A stretch of DNA of 64,000 nt from contig OX044355.1 in assembly GCA_943846595.1 (NCBI GenBank), forward strand, positions 620,001-684,000, read 5' to 3'. The stretch comes from an uncultured Polaribacter sp. (GTDB lineage: Bacteria > Bacteroidota > Bacteroidia > Flavobacteriales > Flavobacteriaceae). Below, piece by piece: positions 34,026 through 42,157 of the stretch. Both the position numbers and the translations under genes were made by a program. Within the stretch, counting starts at the first letter, position 1. The number at the start of each line of letters is the position of its first letter. The notes beneath the pieces are model-generated. The model was not told where the DNA came from. It did no database searches and saw nothing but the letters and a program-made list of their open reading frames with translations.

Positions 34026-35492
34026 ATGATTTCACACTTTTTAAAGCTAGAATGGAAACAATTTTTCCGATCGGCTGCTTTTGGAAAAAGCATCGGCATA
34101 AAAATACTTATGGGCTTCTTTGGTCTGTATCTTATTGCAATGTTTTTATTCATGGGAATCGGGGCTTTTTACGGACTGAAAAAATTCTTTCCAGAACAAG
34201 ACCCCTTTGTGCTTGTCAACGCTTTTTTATTGTATGCAATTATAGGAGATTTGATTTTTAGGTATTTAATGCAGCAACTCCCTGTAATGCACATTCAGCC
34301 TTTTTTAACACTGCCAATTCATAAAAACAACATTGTGCATTATGTCTTGTTAAAATCATCTTTTTCTTTTTTCAATGTTATGGGCTTGTTCTTTTACATT
34401 CCATTTTCTTTGGTTTTAATAAAAGAAGGATATGCTGTTCCCGGTGTTTTAGGATGGTGTGCTTTAATAATATTACTCATTCAGTCTGTCAACTTTTTAA
34501 ACTTTTTAATCAACAAAAACAAGACCGCATTTGGCGTCTTATTAGTGCTTTTAATAGGGTTTTTTGTAACACAACAGTATCAGTTATTTGATCTTCCAGG
34601 TACCTTTGGTAAAGGGTTTGATTTCGTTTACCGAGACCCCATATATTCCCTACTAGGGCTGGTTTTACTTTTGGTCTTATACCAACTAAATTTTAAGCAA
34701 CTTCGAAGCTTGGTTTATCTCGACGAAGCGGTTTCACAAAAAGTAAAAGAAGCCAATACGGCAGATTTGTCTTGGATAGAAAAATTTGGAGACGTAGCGC
34801 CCTTTATAAAGAATGACATTCGTTTAATTTGGAGAAATAAAAGAACTAAAACTGTTTTTTTAATGTCGTTTTTATTTTTGTTTTATGGATTGATTTTTTA
34901 TACAATGGACGCTTATAAAGACTCATTACCAATGTTAATGTTTGCTTCCTTGTTTGTAACAGGAGGATTTACGCTAAACTACGGTCAATTTATCCCTGCC
35001 TGGGACAGTGCACATTACAAAATGTTAATGAGTCAAAGTTTTAGATATAGAAAATTTCTAGAATCAAAATGGTTTTTAATGGTTGCAATGACCACACTCT
35101 TATACATTTTAAGTTTCCCATATTTATATTTTGGAACAGATATCTTTTTAATGATCACCGCCGGAGCAATTTTTAACATTGGTTTTAATTCCCTGTTTTT
35201 ATTATACGCAGGCTCCTTTAATAGAAAAAGAATAGATTTAACAAAAGGAGGTCTTGGAAATACACAAGGAACCAGTGCAACACAGTTTCTCATCATTATC
35301 CCACTAATGTTATTTCCAATGCTATTGTTTTGGTTTTTTGACAAGTTTATTGGCTATAATTCTGGCTTTGTAGTTGTTGCCGCTACAGGAATTATGAGTT
35401 TTCTGTTAAAAAATTATGCGATGAATTTCATTGAAAAAAAATACATAAAAGACAAATATGCGATGATTAACGCCTTTGGGAAAGAATCATAA
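34026..35492 (+). CDS. DUF5687-family ABC transporter permease-like protein
   Basis: A 488-residue polytopic membrane protein with about ten or more hydrophobic segments. The N-terminus SHFLKLEWKQFFRSAAFGKSIG, with the pattern LEWK...R, opens the family. A soluble middle stretch near residues 230-275 (VSQKVKEANTADLSWIEKFG, then FIKNDIRLIWRNKRTK) repeats a similar motif, as if built from two related halves. It is followed after 27 bases by an ABC ATPase that lacks its own permease, so the two form a transporter. Direction and substrate are unknown; ABC-2-like exporters are the nearest comparison. Confidence 0.8.
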   Translation: MISHFLKLEWKQFFRSAAFGKSIGIKILMGFFGLYLIAMFLFMGIGAFYGLKKFFPEQDPFVLVNAFLLYAIIGDLIFRYLMQQLPVMHIQPFLTLPIHKNNIVHYVLLKSSFSFFNVMGLFFYIPFSLVLIKEGYAVPGVLGWCALIILLIQSVNFLNFLINKNKTAFGVLLVLLIGFFVTQQYQLFDLPGTFGKGFDFVYRDPIYSLLGLVLLLVLYQLNFKQLRSLVYLDEAVSQKVKEANTADLSWIEKFGDVAPFIKNDIRLIWRNKRTKTVFLMSFLFLFYGLIFYTMDAYKDSLPMLMFASLFVTGGFTLNYGQFIPAWDSAHYKMLMSQSFRYRKFLESKWFLMVAMTTLLYILSFPYLYFGTDIFLMITAGAIFNIGFNSLFLLYAGSFNRKRIDLTKGGLGNTQGTSATQFLIIIPLMLFPMLLFWFFDKFIGYNSGFVVVAATGIMSFLLKNYAMNFIEKKYIKDKYAMINAFGKES

Positions 35493-35519
35493 AATCACAA
35501 AAAATTTAAAGAAAAAACA

Positions 35520-36215
35520 ATGATTACAATAGACAGTATTTCAAAAACATATGGAAAAGCCGTTGTTTTAAACGTTGAAACAATTACAATCCCTAAAGGG
35601 CAAAGCTTTGGATTGGTTGGTAATAACGGAGCAGGAAAAACAACCTTGTTTAATATTTTATTAGATTTAATTAGACCCACTACAGGTAAAATTACCAATA
35701 ATAACGTTGAAGTAAATACAAGTGAAGACTGGAAAAACTTTACAGGGTCTTTTATTGATGAATCTTTTCTGATTGGCTATTTAACGCCCGAAGAATATTT
35801 TGAATTTGTTGGCGATTTACGTGGAATGAACAAAGCAGATGTTGCTACGTTTATTGCGAAGTTTGATGTTTTTTTTAATGATGAAATCATTGGGAAGAAA
35901 AAGTACTTAAGAGATTTAAGCAAAGGGAATCAGAAAAAAGCAGGAATTGTTGCTGCTTTAATGGGAAATCCTCAGGTTGTTGTCTTAGATGAGCCGTTTG
36001 CAAACTTAGATCCAACGACACAAATCCGATTAAAAAAAATATTAAAAGAGTTGACAGACAACAAAGAAATCACACTGTTAGTCTCTAGTCACGACCTAAG
36101 CCATGTAACAGAAGTTTGTGATAGAATTGTAGTTTTAGACAAGGGAATTGTAGTGAAAGATATTGAAACCTCTGCAGCAACTTTAAAAGAATTGGAAAGC
36201 TATTTTTCTGCTTAA
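35520..36215 (+). CDS. ABC transporter ATP-binding protein
   Basis: A 231-residue stand-alone ABC ATPase. The Walker A loop GLVGNNGAGKTTLFN is at about residues 34-48, the signature appears as LSKGNQKKAGIVAAL, and the Walker B VVVLDEPFANLDP is followed by the H-loop SSHDLSHV. The LSKGNQKK signature is typical of ATPases that partner ABC-2-type permeases. It is the last gene of the PadR operon and belongs with the DUF5687 permease. Substrate unknown. Confidence 0.92.
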   Translation: MITIDSISKTYGKAVVLNVETITIPKGQSFGLVGNNGAGKTTLFNILLDLIRPTTGKITNNNVEVNTSEDWKNFTGSFIDESFLIGYLTPEEYFEFVGDLRGMNKADVATFIAKFDVFFNDEIIGKKKYLRDLSKGNQKKAGIVAALMGNPQVVVLDEPFANLDPTTQIRLKKILKELTDNKEITLLVSSHDLSHVTEVCDRIVVLDKGIVVKDIETSAATLKELESYFSA

Positions 36216-36303
36216 GTCTTCTATTCTTAATTTATTACTATTTTTACACCCCATCTGCAATATTTTTAGAGAAAACCTGTTGTAAATAGGAGTTTTTAGT
36301 CTT

Positions 36304-38529
36304 ATGAAATACATTCAAAAAATAATTGGTATTGGGGTAATTTTTACAATGGTCTTTGCTTGTAGCACAAAGAAAGACACTGTAATCAATAGAAATTACC
36401 ATGCACTCACTACAAAATTTAATGTTTTGTTTAATGGGAAAGAAGCATTTAAGATCGGATTGAAAGCAATCAACGAAACCTATGAAGACAACTTTTGGAA
36501 ACAGTTGCCAATAGAACCCCTTGCATTTAAAGAAGAGGTTCTCTTGACTGAGAAGCCAAAAAGCGGTCAATTCTCTGGTTTTGATGCTGCCCCTTCAAAA
36601 AAAGAAACGGCAAAAGCAACCTCGCCATTCGATAGAGCAGAAGAAAAAGCAGTAAAAGCGATCCAGAAGCATTCCATGAATATTTTTGAAAAAGAGCGAA
36701 ACCGTCAAATAGACGATGCTTATTTGTTATTGGGAAAAGCGCGCTACTATTCCCAACGATTTATTCCAGCAATTGAAGCGTTTAATTATGTAATTGAAAA
36801 TTATCCGGATGCCAGTTTAATCAATGAAACAAAAATCTGGCGTGCCAAAGCAAACATAAGGCTAGATAATGAGCGTTTTGCCATCGAGTCTTTAAAATAT
36901 TTACTGATAATCAAAGACACCCTAGAAGCAGATTTACCTGACGAAATTAGAGAAAGAGGATATACCGCTTTGGCAATGGCATATGTGCAATCGGATAGTT
37001 TGCAAAAAGCTAAAGAGAGTTTAATCAAAGCAACAAAAACCAATAAAAATGCCGTGCAAGCTGCAAGAAACCTATTTGTTTTAGGTCAAATGTATGCCTC
37101 AGAAAACAAACCAGATTCTGCAACAACAGTTTTTAAGAAGATCGTTAACTTTAGGAAAGCTCCTGATAAATTTAAAATTCATGCACAGATAGCGATTGCA
37201 AAAAATTTTCCAAAAGACTCTTCTTCGGTCTCTTTGCATAAAACGCTCCGAAAACTCATAAAAAATAGAGATAATAGACCGTATTTAGATGCTTTGTATT
37301 ATCAAGTAGGCGTATTAGAAGAATACAAAGACAGTATTTCCTTAGCGGTAGAAAATTACAATAAGTCGTTGCGGGCTAAAAATGCAAAACCAACACAGAA
37401 AACCTACACCTATGAGCGTTTGGGGAATTTATATTTTAAAAACAACGAGGTTCAATTAGCAAGCTCTTATTACGATAGTGTTTTACAAGTTGCAGAAAAC
37501 AAGACCGCTTTAAGAATTAGACGTGTAAAAAGAAAGTTTAAAAACTTAGCGGCACTGATTGCCTATGAAAAGACTGTAAAGACGAATGATAGTATTTTAA
37601 AACTTGCAGCAATGCCTTTAGAGAATCAAAAAGCGTATTTTCAAGAATATGTAAACGTGCTCAAAAAGAAGGATGAAGCGGCTGCACAACAAAAATTAAA
37701 TCAATTAGCGTTTGGAAGTTCTTTCGGGAATTCATTACAATCTACAAGCAAAGGAGAATGGTACTTTTACAACGGACAATCGTTGTCTTTTGGGAAAACA
37801 AATTTTCAAAAAACATGGAACAATAGAGCCCTTGAAGACAATTGGCGTTGGGCATCTAAAAGGGCAATGAATACTTCAGGAACAAGTGTTTTAAAGGAAG
37901 CTACTACATCAAAGAGATATGATGTGCCGAGCTATATAGCTAGCATTCCAACAGACAAAATAATTATTGACAGTTTAAAAATAGGTAGGAACCAAGGCCT
38001 GTATGAGCTAGGGTTGATTTATAAACAACAGTTCGTGAATTTACCTTTATCTATTGAAAATTTAGAACGTTTGCTAACGCTAAATCCAGCAGAAAACCAA
38101 TTATTATCAATTTACTACAATTTATATCAAATTTTTTCAACAGTAAAAAACAAACCTAAAGAAACCTATTACAAAAATAAAATTTTAACGGACTATGCTG
38201 AAACGAAGCTTGCACAATTGATCCAGTTCCCAAATCAAAAGTTAACTTCTGAAAAATCTTTGAGTGATATAGAAAAAACGTACAAAGAAATGTATTACCT
38301 ATACAAAGAAGAGCTATTTGAAGAAGTGGCGCAAAAAATTGATGAAATATTACCTAAAATTCAAAATTCGATTTTAATTCCTAAATTTGAACTTTTAAAG
38401 GCTTATTCTTTAGGGAAGTATATGAATAAAGATGCGTACTTAAAAGCAATGCAATTTGTTGCTCTTCGCTACGGGAACTCAGAAGAAGGTAAAAAAGCAA
38501 AACAAATTGTAGCACAATTAAGAAAATAA
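36304..38529 (+). CDS. sprE: Gliding/type IX secretion lipoprotein SprE (PorW)
   Basis: A 741-residue TPR lipoprotein. The lipobox-like TMVFACSTKK lies at about residues 15-24. The start STKKDTVINRNYHALTTKFN then VLFNGKEAF and YEDNFWKQLPIEPLAF matches the SprE/PorW N-terminus. Several TPR-like helical repeats follow, for example DAYLLLGKARYYSQRFIPA and AVQAARNLFVLGQMYASENK. In Flavobacterium johnsoniae SprE is required for type IX secretion and gliding. The gene is 88 bases after the ABC operon and three bases before a bactofilin gene with which it is probably co-transcribed. Confidence 0.88.
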   Translation: MKYIQKIIGIGVIFTMVFACSTKKDTVINRNYHALTTKFNVLFNGKEAFKIGLKAINETYEDNFWKQLPIEPLAFKEEVLLTEKPKSGQFSGFDAAPSKKETAKATSPFDRAEEKAVKAIQKHSMNIFEKERNRQIDDAYLLLGKARYYSQRFIPAIEAFNYVIENYPDASLINETKIWRAKANIRLDNERFAIESLKYLLIIKDTLEADLPDEIRERGYTALAMAYVQSDSLQKAKESLIKATKTNKNAVQAARNLFVLGQMYASENKPDSATTVFKKIVNFRKAPDKFKIHAQIAIAKNFPKDSSSVSLHKTLRKLIKNRDNRPYLDALYYQVGVLEEYKDSISLAVENYNKSLRAKNAKPTQKTYTYERLGNLYFKNNEVQLASSYYDSVLQVAENKTALRIRRVKRKFKNLAALIAYEKTVKTNDSILKLAAMPLENQKAYFQEYVNVLKKKDEAAAQQKLNQLAFGSSFGNSLQSTSKGEWYFYNGQSLSFGKTNFQKTWNNRALEDNWRWASKRAMNTSGTSVLKEATTSKRYDVPSYIASIPTDKIIIDSLKIGRNQGLYELGLIYKQQFVNLPLSIENLERLLTLNPAENQLLSIYYNLYQIFSTVKNKPKETYYKNKILTDYAETKLAQLIQFPNQKLTSEKSLSDIEKTYKEMYYLYKEELFEEVAQKIDEILPKIQNSILIPKFELLKAYSLGKYMNKDAYLKAMQFVALRYGNSEEGKKAKQIVAQLRK

Positions 38530-38532
38530 TAA

Positions 38533-38946
38533 ATGTTTAGTAACAAAGAACAACAAACACAAAAGAAAAAAATTATGGATCGAAATGTGATCGCAAAAAA
38601 CACCGTTATCACTGGCGATATTAAATCGGACGGAGATTTTAGAATTGACGGAACTTTGGAAGGAACTTTATCAACAAAAGGGCGGGTTATCTTAGGTGTT
38701 GATGGTTTTATAAAAGGAAATGTAGAAACTGCAAATGCAGACATTGAAGGTAAAATTTCTGGTCAGTTGTTGGTTTCGGAAACACTTACCATAAAAAGTA
38801 CCGCAATAATTTCAGGAGAGGTTGTGATTGGGAAGTTGTCTGTAGAGCCCGGAGCAACATTTAATGCAACATGTGCTATGAAAGGAGCTGTAAAAGAATT
38901 GAATCAACCCGATGAACAAAAAAACCGCGCCGAAAAAACCGCTTAA
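38533..38946 (+). CDS. Bactofilin-family polymer-forming cytoskeletal protein
   Basis: A 137-residue bactofilin. The core beta-helix runs through SVIxGDI-type repeats: NTVITGDIKSDGDFRIDGTL, then GRVILGVDGFIKGNVETANAD and ADIEGKISGQLLVSETLTIK. Bactofilins polymerise without nucleotide and scaffold cell-shape or envelope machines. The ATG at 38533 is used; an ATG at 38575 (MDRNVIAKN) is equally near the core. Its end overlaps the start of the AtpZ gene by 35 bases in another frame. It sits between sprE and the ATP synthase operon. Confidence 0.9.
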   Translation: MFSNKEQQTQKKKIMDRNVIAKNTVITGDIKSDGDFRIDGTLEGTLSTKGRVILGVDGFIKGNVETANADIEGKISGQLLVSETLTIKSTAIISGEVVIGKLSVEPGATFNATCAMKGAVKELNQPDEQKNRAEKTA

Positions 38947-39133
38947 TAAGGCTTTACAGCTTTCTGGAGCAGGCTTGCAAATGGGGGGTATTATTTATGG
39001 AGGGTTTTTACTCGGCACTTGGTTAGATACGCAATTTGCAGTGACTTTTCTAACAGAAACAATTACACTCATGGCTATTTTTTTAGCCATGTACTCACTT
39101 ATTAAACAAGCCAACAACATTAATGAATCGTAG
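38912..39133 (+). CDS. AtpZ/AtpI-family protein
   Basis: A 73-residue two-helix membrane protein. LQLSGAGLQMGGIIYGGFLLG and TWLDTQF (about 16-44) match the AtpZ pattern, in which a G-rich first helix is followed by G.W.D. The second helix is TETITLMAIFLAMYSLIK. In other bacteria AtpZ and AtpI help assemble the c-ring or supply magnesium. It overlaps the bactofilin gene by 35 bases and the next gene by 11, so the bactofilin and ATP synthase genes form one reading chain. Lies at the head of the operon, as expected. Confidence 0.82.
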   Translation: MNKKTAPKKPLNKALQLSGAGLQMGGIIYGGFLLGTWLDTQFAVTFLTETITLMAIFLAMYSLIKQANNINES

Positions 39134-39542
39134 AATTATTACGTTGCCGCTTATCTTTTTATTTTTATTTTTTGTAAGCTTTTATACCCATGCTTTTCTT
39201 CTTCAAAAAACAGGAATCAAATTGCCTTTTAATTTGAAGAAAATGTATCTTTTTCACGCGGTTTTTTCATCGGTATTGTGCCTTAATTTTGTGATCTTTT
39301 CTAGGGTTGATAAAGTATTTCAACAAATCTCTTTTATCTATCTAGCGAGCATCATTTTAAAAATACTTCTTTTTTGCACAATCTTTTACAAGCCTATCTT
39401 TGCGAAAGAAAGTCTTACAAATTTACAAGCAATTTCTTTGCTGATTCCATTGTTCCTTTTTTTGTCAACAGAAGTCTTTTTTGTGATAAAAATTCTGAAT
39501 ACAAACAGCACTAAAACAATTAAACAAAAAAATGGTTTATAA
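39123..39542 (+). CDS. Four-helix membrane protein in the ATP synthase operon
   Basis: A 139-residue protein with four hydrophobic segments (LPLIFLFLFFVSFYTHAF, then AVFSSVLCLNFVIF, IYLASIILKILLFCTIFY and LLIPLFLFLSTEVFFVIKIL). It holds the place occupied by AtpI/subunit I-type genes in other ATP synthase operons, between AtpZ and atpB, but I recognise no diagnostic sequence motif; it may belong to the flavobacterial DUF6168 family. It overlaps the AtpZ gene by 11 bases. An assembly role for the F0 sector is inferred from position only. Confidence 0.65.
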   Translation: MNRRIITLPLIFLFLFFVSFYTHAFLLQKTGIKLPFNLKKMYLFHAVFSSVLCLNFVIFSRVDKVFQQISFIYLASIILKILLFCTIFYKPIFAKESLTNLQAISLLIPLFLFLSTEVFFVIKILNTNSTKTIKQKNGL

Positions 39543-39557
39543 TATTAATTTATTGCT

Positions 39558-39565
39558 TACTTTTG
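39558..39565 (+). promoter_or_regulatory. Bacteroidota -7 element before atpB
   Basis: TACTTTTG is an exact TAnnTTTG match 29 bases before the atpB ATG. No -33 TTG is seen. It would let the structural ATP synthase genes be transcribed apart from sprE and the bactofilin. Confidence 0.4.
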
Positions 39566-39593
39566 CACCGAATTTAGAAAGCGTATTTTTATA

Positions 39594-40727
39594 ATGAAGA
39601 TTGCACAAAAATCAATCAAGTTTCTTACAATAGTAGCCATAGCCCTTTTTTCAATGAGCGGTTATGCAGTAGATTCTGATAAAAACCAACACTCCCAGAA
39701 AGATGGAGGGCAAGTAAATACGAAAAAAGAAGTTGAAGAATATATTCTTCATCACATCAAAGATTCGCATGATTTTTCATTATTTTCTTACACCAATGAT
39801 GCCGGAGAGAGAAAACACCTTGGTTTTCCGTTACCTGTAATTTTATGGTCGAGCGAAGGCTTGGTTACTTTTATGTCTTCAGAATTTCATCACAACGATG
39901 ATGGACATGTAATCGTAGAAAAAGACGGACTGAAATTTGCAAAAATTCATTCTAAAATTTATGAGCTTGACAGCGATGCAGCAACCGTAGCTCTTGACGA
40001 CACGGATCATCCAACAAACGCACACAAAGTATTGGATTTTTCAATTACAAAAAGTGCTTTTGGATTGATTTTAATTGGATTATTAATGTTGTTGTGGTTT
40101 TCTAAATTAGCAAGACAATACAAAACAAGAAAAGTGCCTACCGGCTTTGGTCGAATCCTAGAGCCATTGGTTTTGTATGTTCGTGATGAAATTGCAAGAC
40201 CCAATATTGGAGAGAAACACTACAGAAGATTTACAGGATATTTATTAACGGTATTTTTCTTTATTTGGATTTTAAACTTAGCAGGGTTAACACCGTTAGG
40301 ATTTAATGTTACCGGTCAATTAGCAGTAACTGCCTGTTTGGCAATATTTACACTGGTTATTTATACCCTAAGTGGAACAAAAGGATATTGGATGCATATG
40401 ATTTGGATGCCAGGAGTTCCTGTTTTAATTCGCCCCGTTTTAGCAATTATAGAATTAGCTGGAGCCTTGGTAATTAAGCCGTTTTCATTATTAGTACGTT
40501 TGTTCGCAAACATTTCAGCAGGTCACATTGTGGTAATGAGTTTGATTGCAATTATGTTTACACTTCAAGAATCTTTAGGGGTTGTTGGTGCAACAGGATT
40601 GTCTTTATTATTATCATTTTTTATAACATTAATTGAGGTTTTAGTAGCTTTCTTACAGGCATACATTTTTACAATGCTTTCTGCGTTGTTCATCGGTATG
40701 GCAGTAGATGATCACGAACATCATTAA
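39594..40727 (+). CDS. atpB: ATP synthase F0 subunit A, with long N-terminal extension
   Basis: A 377-residue F0 a-subunit, the stator half of the proton channel. The catalytic-arginine helix reads LLVRLFANISAGHIVVMSL near residues 300-320. Earlier blocks LNLAGLTPLGFNVTGQLAV and PGVPVLIRPVLAIIELAGAL are typical. Unlike most a-subunits (about 240-290 residues) it starts with a signal peptide (SIKFLTIVAIALFSMSGYA) and then about 120 histidine- and aspartate-rich residues before the first core helix. This extension would lie on the periplasmic side after cleavage. It is followed by atpE after 36 bases. Confidence 0.95.
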   Translation: MKIAQKSIKFLTIVAIALFSMSGYAVDSDKNQHSQKDGGQVNTKKEVEEYILHHIKDSHDFSLFSYTNDAGERKHLGFPLPVILWSSEGLVTFMSSEFHHNDDGHVIVEKDGLKFAKIHSKIYELDSDAATVALDDTDHPTNAHKVLDFSITKSAFGLILIGLLMLLWFSKLARQYKTRKVPTGFGRILEPLVLYVRDEIARPNIGEKHYRRFTGYLLTVFFFIWILNLAGLTPLGFNVTGQLAVTACLAIFTLVIYTLSGTKGYWMHMIWMPGVPVLIRPVLAIIELAGALVIKPFSLLVRLFANISAGHIVVMSLIAIMFTLQESLGVVGATGLSLLLSFFITLIEVLVAFLQAYIFTMLSALFIGMAVDDHEHH

Positions 40728-40742
40728 TACAAGTTTGTTTAA

Positions 40743-40952
<210 letters not shown>

Positions 40953-40969
40953 TCCAAACAAAAACAAAG

Positions 40970-41007
40970 AACAGTGTTCTGTAACGGTTGGTTACAGAAC
41001 CTGTTTT
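40970..41007 (+). terminator. Terminator-like hairpin between atpE and atpF (likely attenuator)
   Basis: The perfect 10-bp stem GTTCTGTAAC / GTTACAGAAC (40976-40985 and 40991-41000) closes the loop GGTTG. Outer pairs AACAG / CTGTT extend it across one bulged T, and the stem ends in a T-run (41003-41007). It lies in the middle of the atp operon, so it must be partial: some transcripts would stop after atpE, or RNA decay from the 3' side would halt here. Confidence 0.75.
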
Positions 41008-41047
41008 TATTAAACAAAAAGTATCAAAACAATAACTAGTTTATAGA

Positions 41048-41548
41048 ATGGAAACTTTATTAAACGATTTTTCACCAGGATTATTTGTAGTCTCTACAAT
41101 CTTATTATTAGCTTTAATTGCTTTAATGATAAAGTTTGCATGGAAACCAATCTTAAACTCTTTGGAAGAAAGAGAGTCTGGAATCAATAATGCATTGGAA
41201 GCGGCAGACAATGCACGTAAAGAAATGCAAAACTTACAGTCAGACAACGAGCAATTGGTCAAAGAAGCAAGAGAAGAAAGAGATGCGATGTTGAAAGAGG
41301 CGAGAGACATTAAAGAAAAAATGATTTCCGAAGCAAAAGAAGAAGCAAAAGGAGTTGCAACAACTTTAATCGAAAATGCCCAAGCTTCTATCAAACAAGA
41401 AAAACAAGCAGCTTTAGCAGAAATTAAAAAGAGCGTTGCAGATTTGTCTATTGGGATTGCAGAATCTGTTATCAAAAGAGAATTAGCCTCTAAAGAAGAC
41501 CAACTACAATTAGTAGAAGGAATCTTAAAAGACGTTACTTTAAATTAA
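41048..41548 (+). CDS. atpF: ATP synthase F0 subunit B
   Basis: A 166-residue b-subunit, the peripheral stalk. A single N-terminal helix (LFVVSTILLLALIALMIKFA) is followed by WKPILNSLEERESGINNAL, the family's post-membrane motif, and then a long charged coiled coil rich in Glu, Lys and Ala ending near ELASKEDQLQLVEGIL. Length standard. It follows the hairpin by 41 bases and is seven bases before atpH. Confidence 0.94.
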   Translation: METLLNDFSPGLFVVSTILLLALIALMIKFAWKPILNSLEERESGINNALEAADNARKEMQNLQSDNEQLVKEAREERDAMLKEARDIKEKMISEAKEEAKGVATTLIENAQASIKQEKQAALAEIKKSVADLSIGIAESVIKRELASKEDQLQLVEGILKDVTLN

Positions 41549-41555
41549 GATATTT

Positions 41556-42113
41556 ATGAAAGACGCAAGAGCAGCATTACGGTATGCAAGAGCGGTTTTG
41601 AACCTTGCCAAAGATTCTAAGATAGAAGATGCGGTACATGAAGATATGCTATTAATTGCAACCACAATTCAACAGAATAGTGAATTAAAAGTATTATTGA
41701 AAAGCCCTGTGATTAAATCTTCAGAGAAAATAAAAGTGCTAAAGGCCTTGTTTTCTGAAAAGGTAAATGCTGTAGCTATCGGTCTTTTTAACACGTTGCA
41801 AGAAAACAAACGTCTTGGAATGTTAGAATCGATTGCAAAGCAATATGCAATTATCTATAATTTTTCAAAGCATATGCAGGTAGCTACGGTTACTACAGCA
41901 GTGCCTTTAACAAAAGAACTAGAAGCACAAGTATTGGCGAAAATTGTTGCATTAACAGGCAATAATGCAAACTTAGAAAATGTAATAAATCCAGCTATTT
42001 TAGGAGGATTTGTTTTACGAGTTGGAGACTTGCAGTATGACGCAAGTATCTCCAATCATTTATCAGAATTGAGAAAGGAATTTGACAACAGTCATTTTAT
42101 TCCAAAAATATAA
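41556..42113 (+). CDS. atpH: ATP synthase F1 subunit delta
   Basis: A 185-residue OSCP/delta subunit joining F1 to the peripheral stalk. The start KDARAALRYARAVLNLAKDS gives the RYA.AL hallmark. The C-terminal block NPAILGGFVLRVGDLQYDAS then ISNHLSELRKEF matches the delta signature (GG..v..g...D.s). It is seven bases after atpF. The spacer to atpA is 44 bases and contains short direct repeats. Confidence 0.94.
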   Translation: MKDARAALRYARAVLNLAKDSKIEDAVHEDMLLIATTIQQNSELKVLLKSPVIKSSEKIKVLKALFSEKVNAVAIGLFNTLQENKRLGMLESIAKQYAIIYNFSKHMQVATVTTAVPLTKELEAQVLAKIVALTGNNANLENVINPAILGGFVLRVGDLQYDASISNHLSELRKEFDNSHFIPKI

Positions 42114-42157
42114 AGCCTTAAGCCTAAAGCTTAAAGCCTAATGCAAATAATAAAAAG
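42114..42157. repeat. Short direct repeats in the atpH-atpA spacer
   Basis: The spacer has repeated AAGCCTTA / AGCCTAA / AAAGCTTAAAGCCTAA words. They look like a small tandem expansion; no gene or strong stem is formed. Confidence 0.6.
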
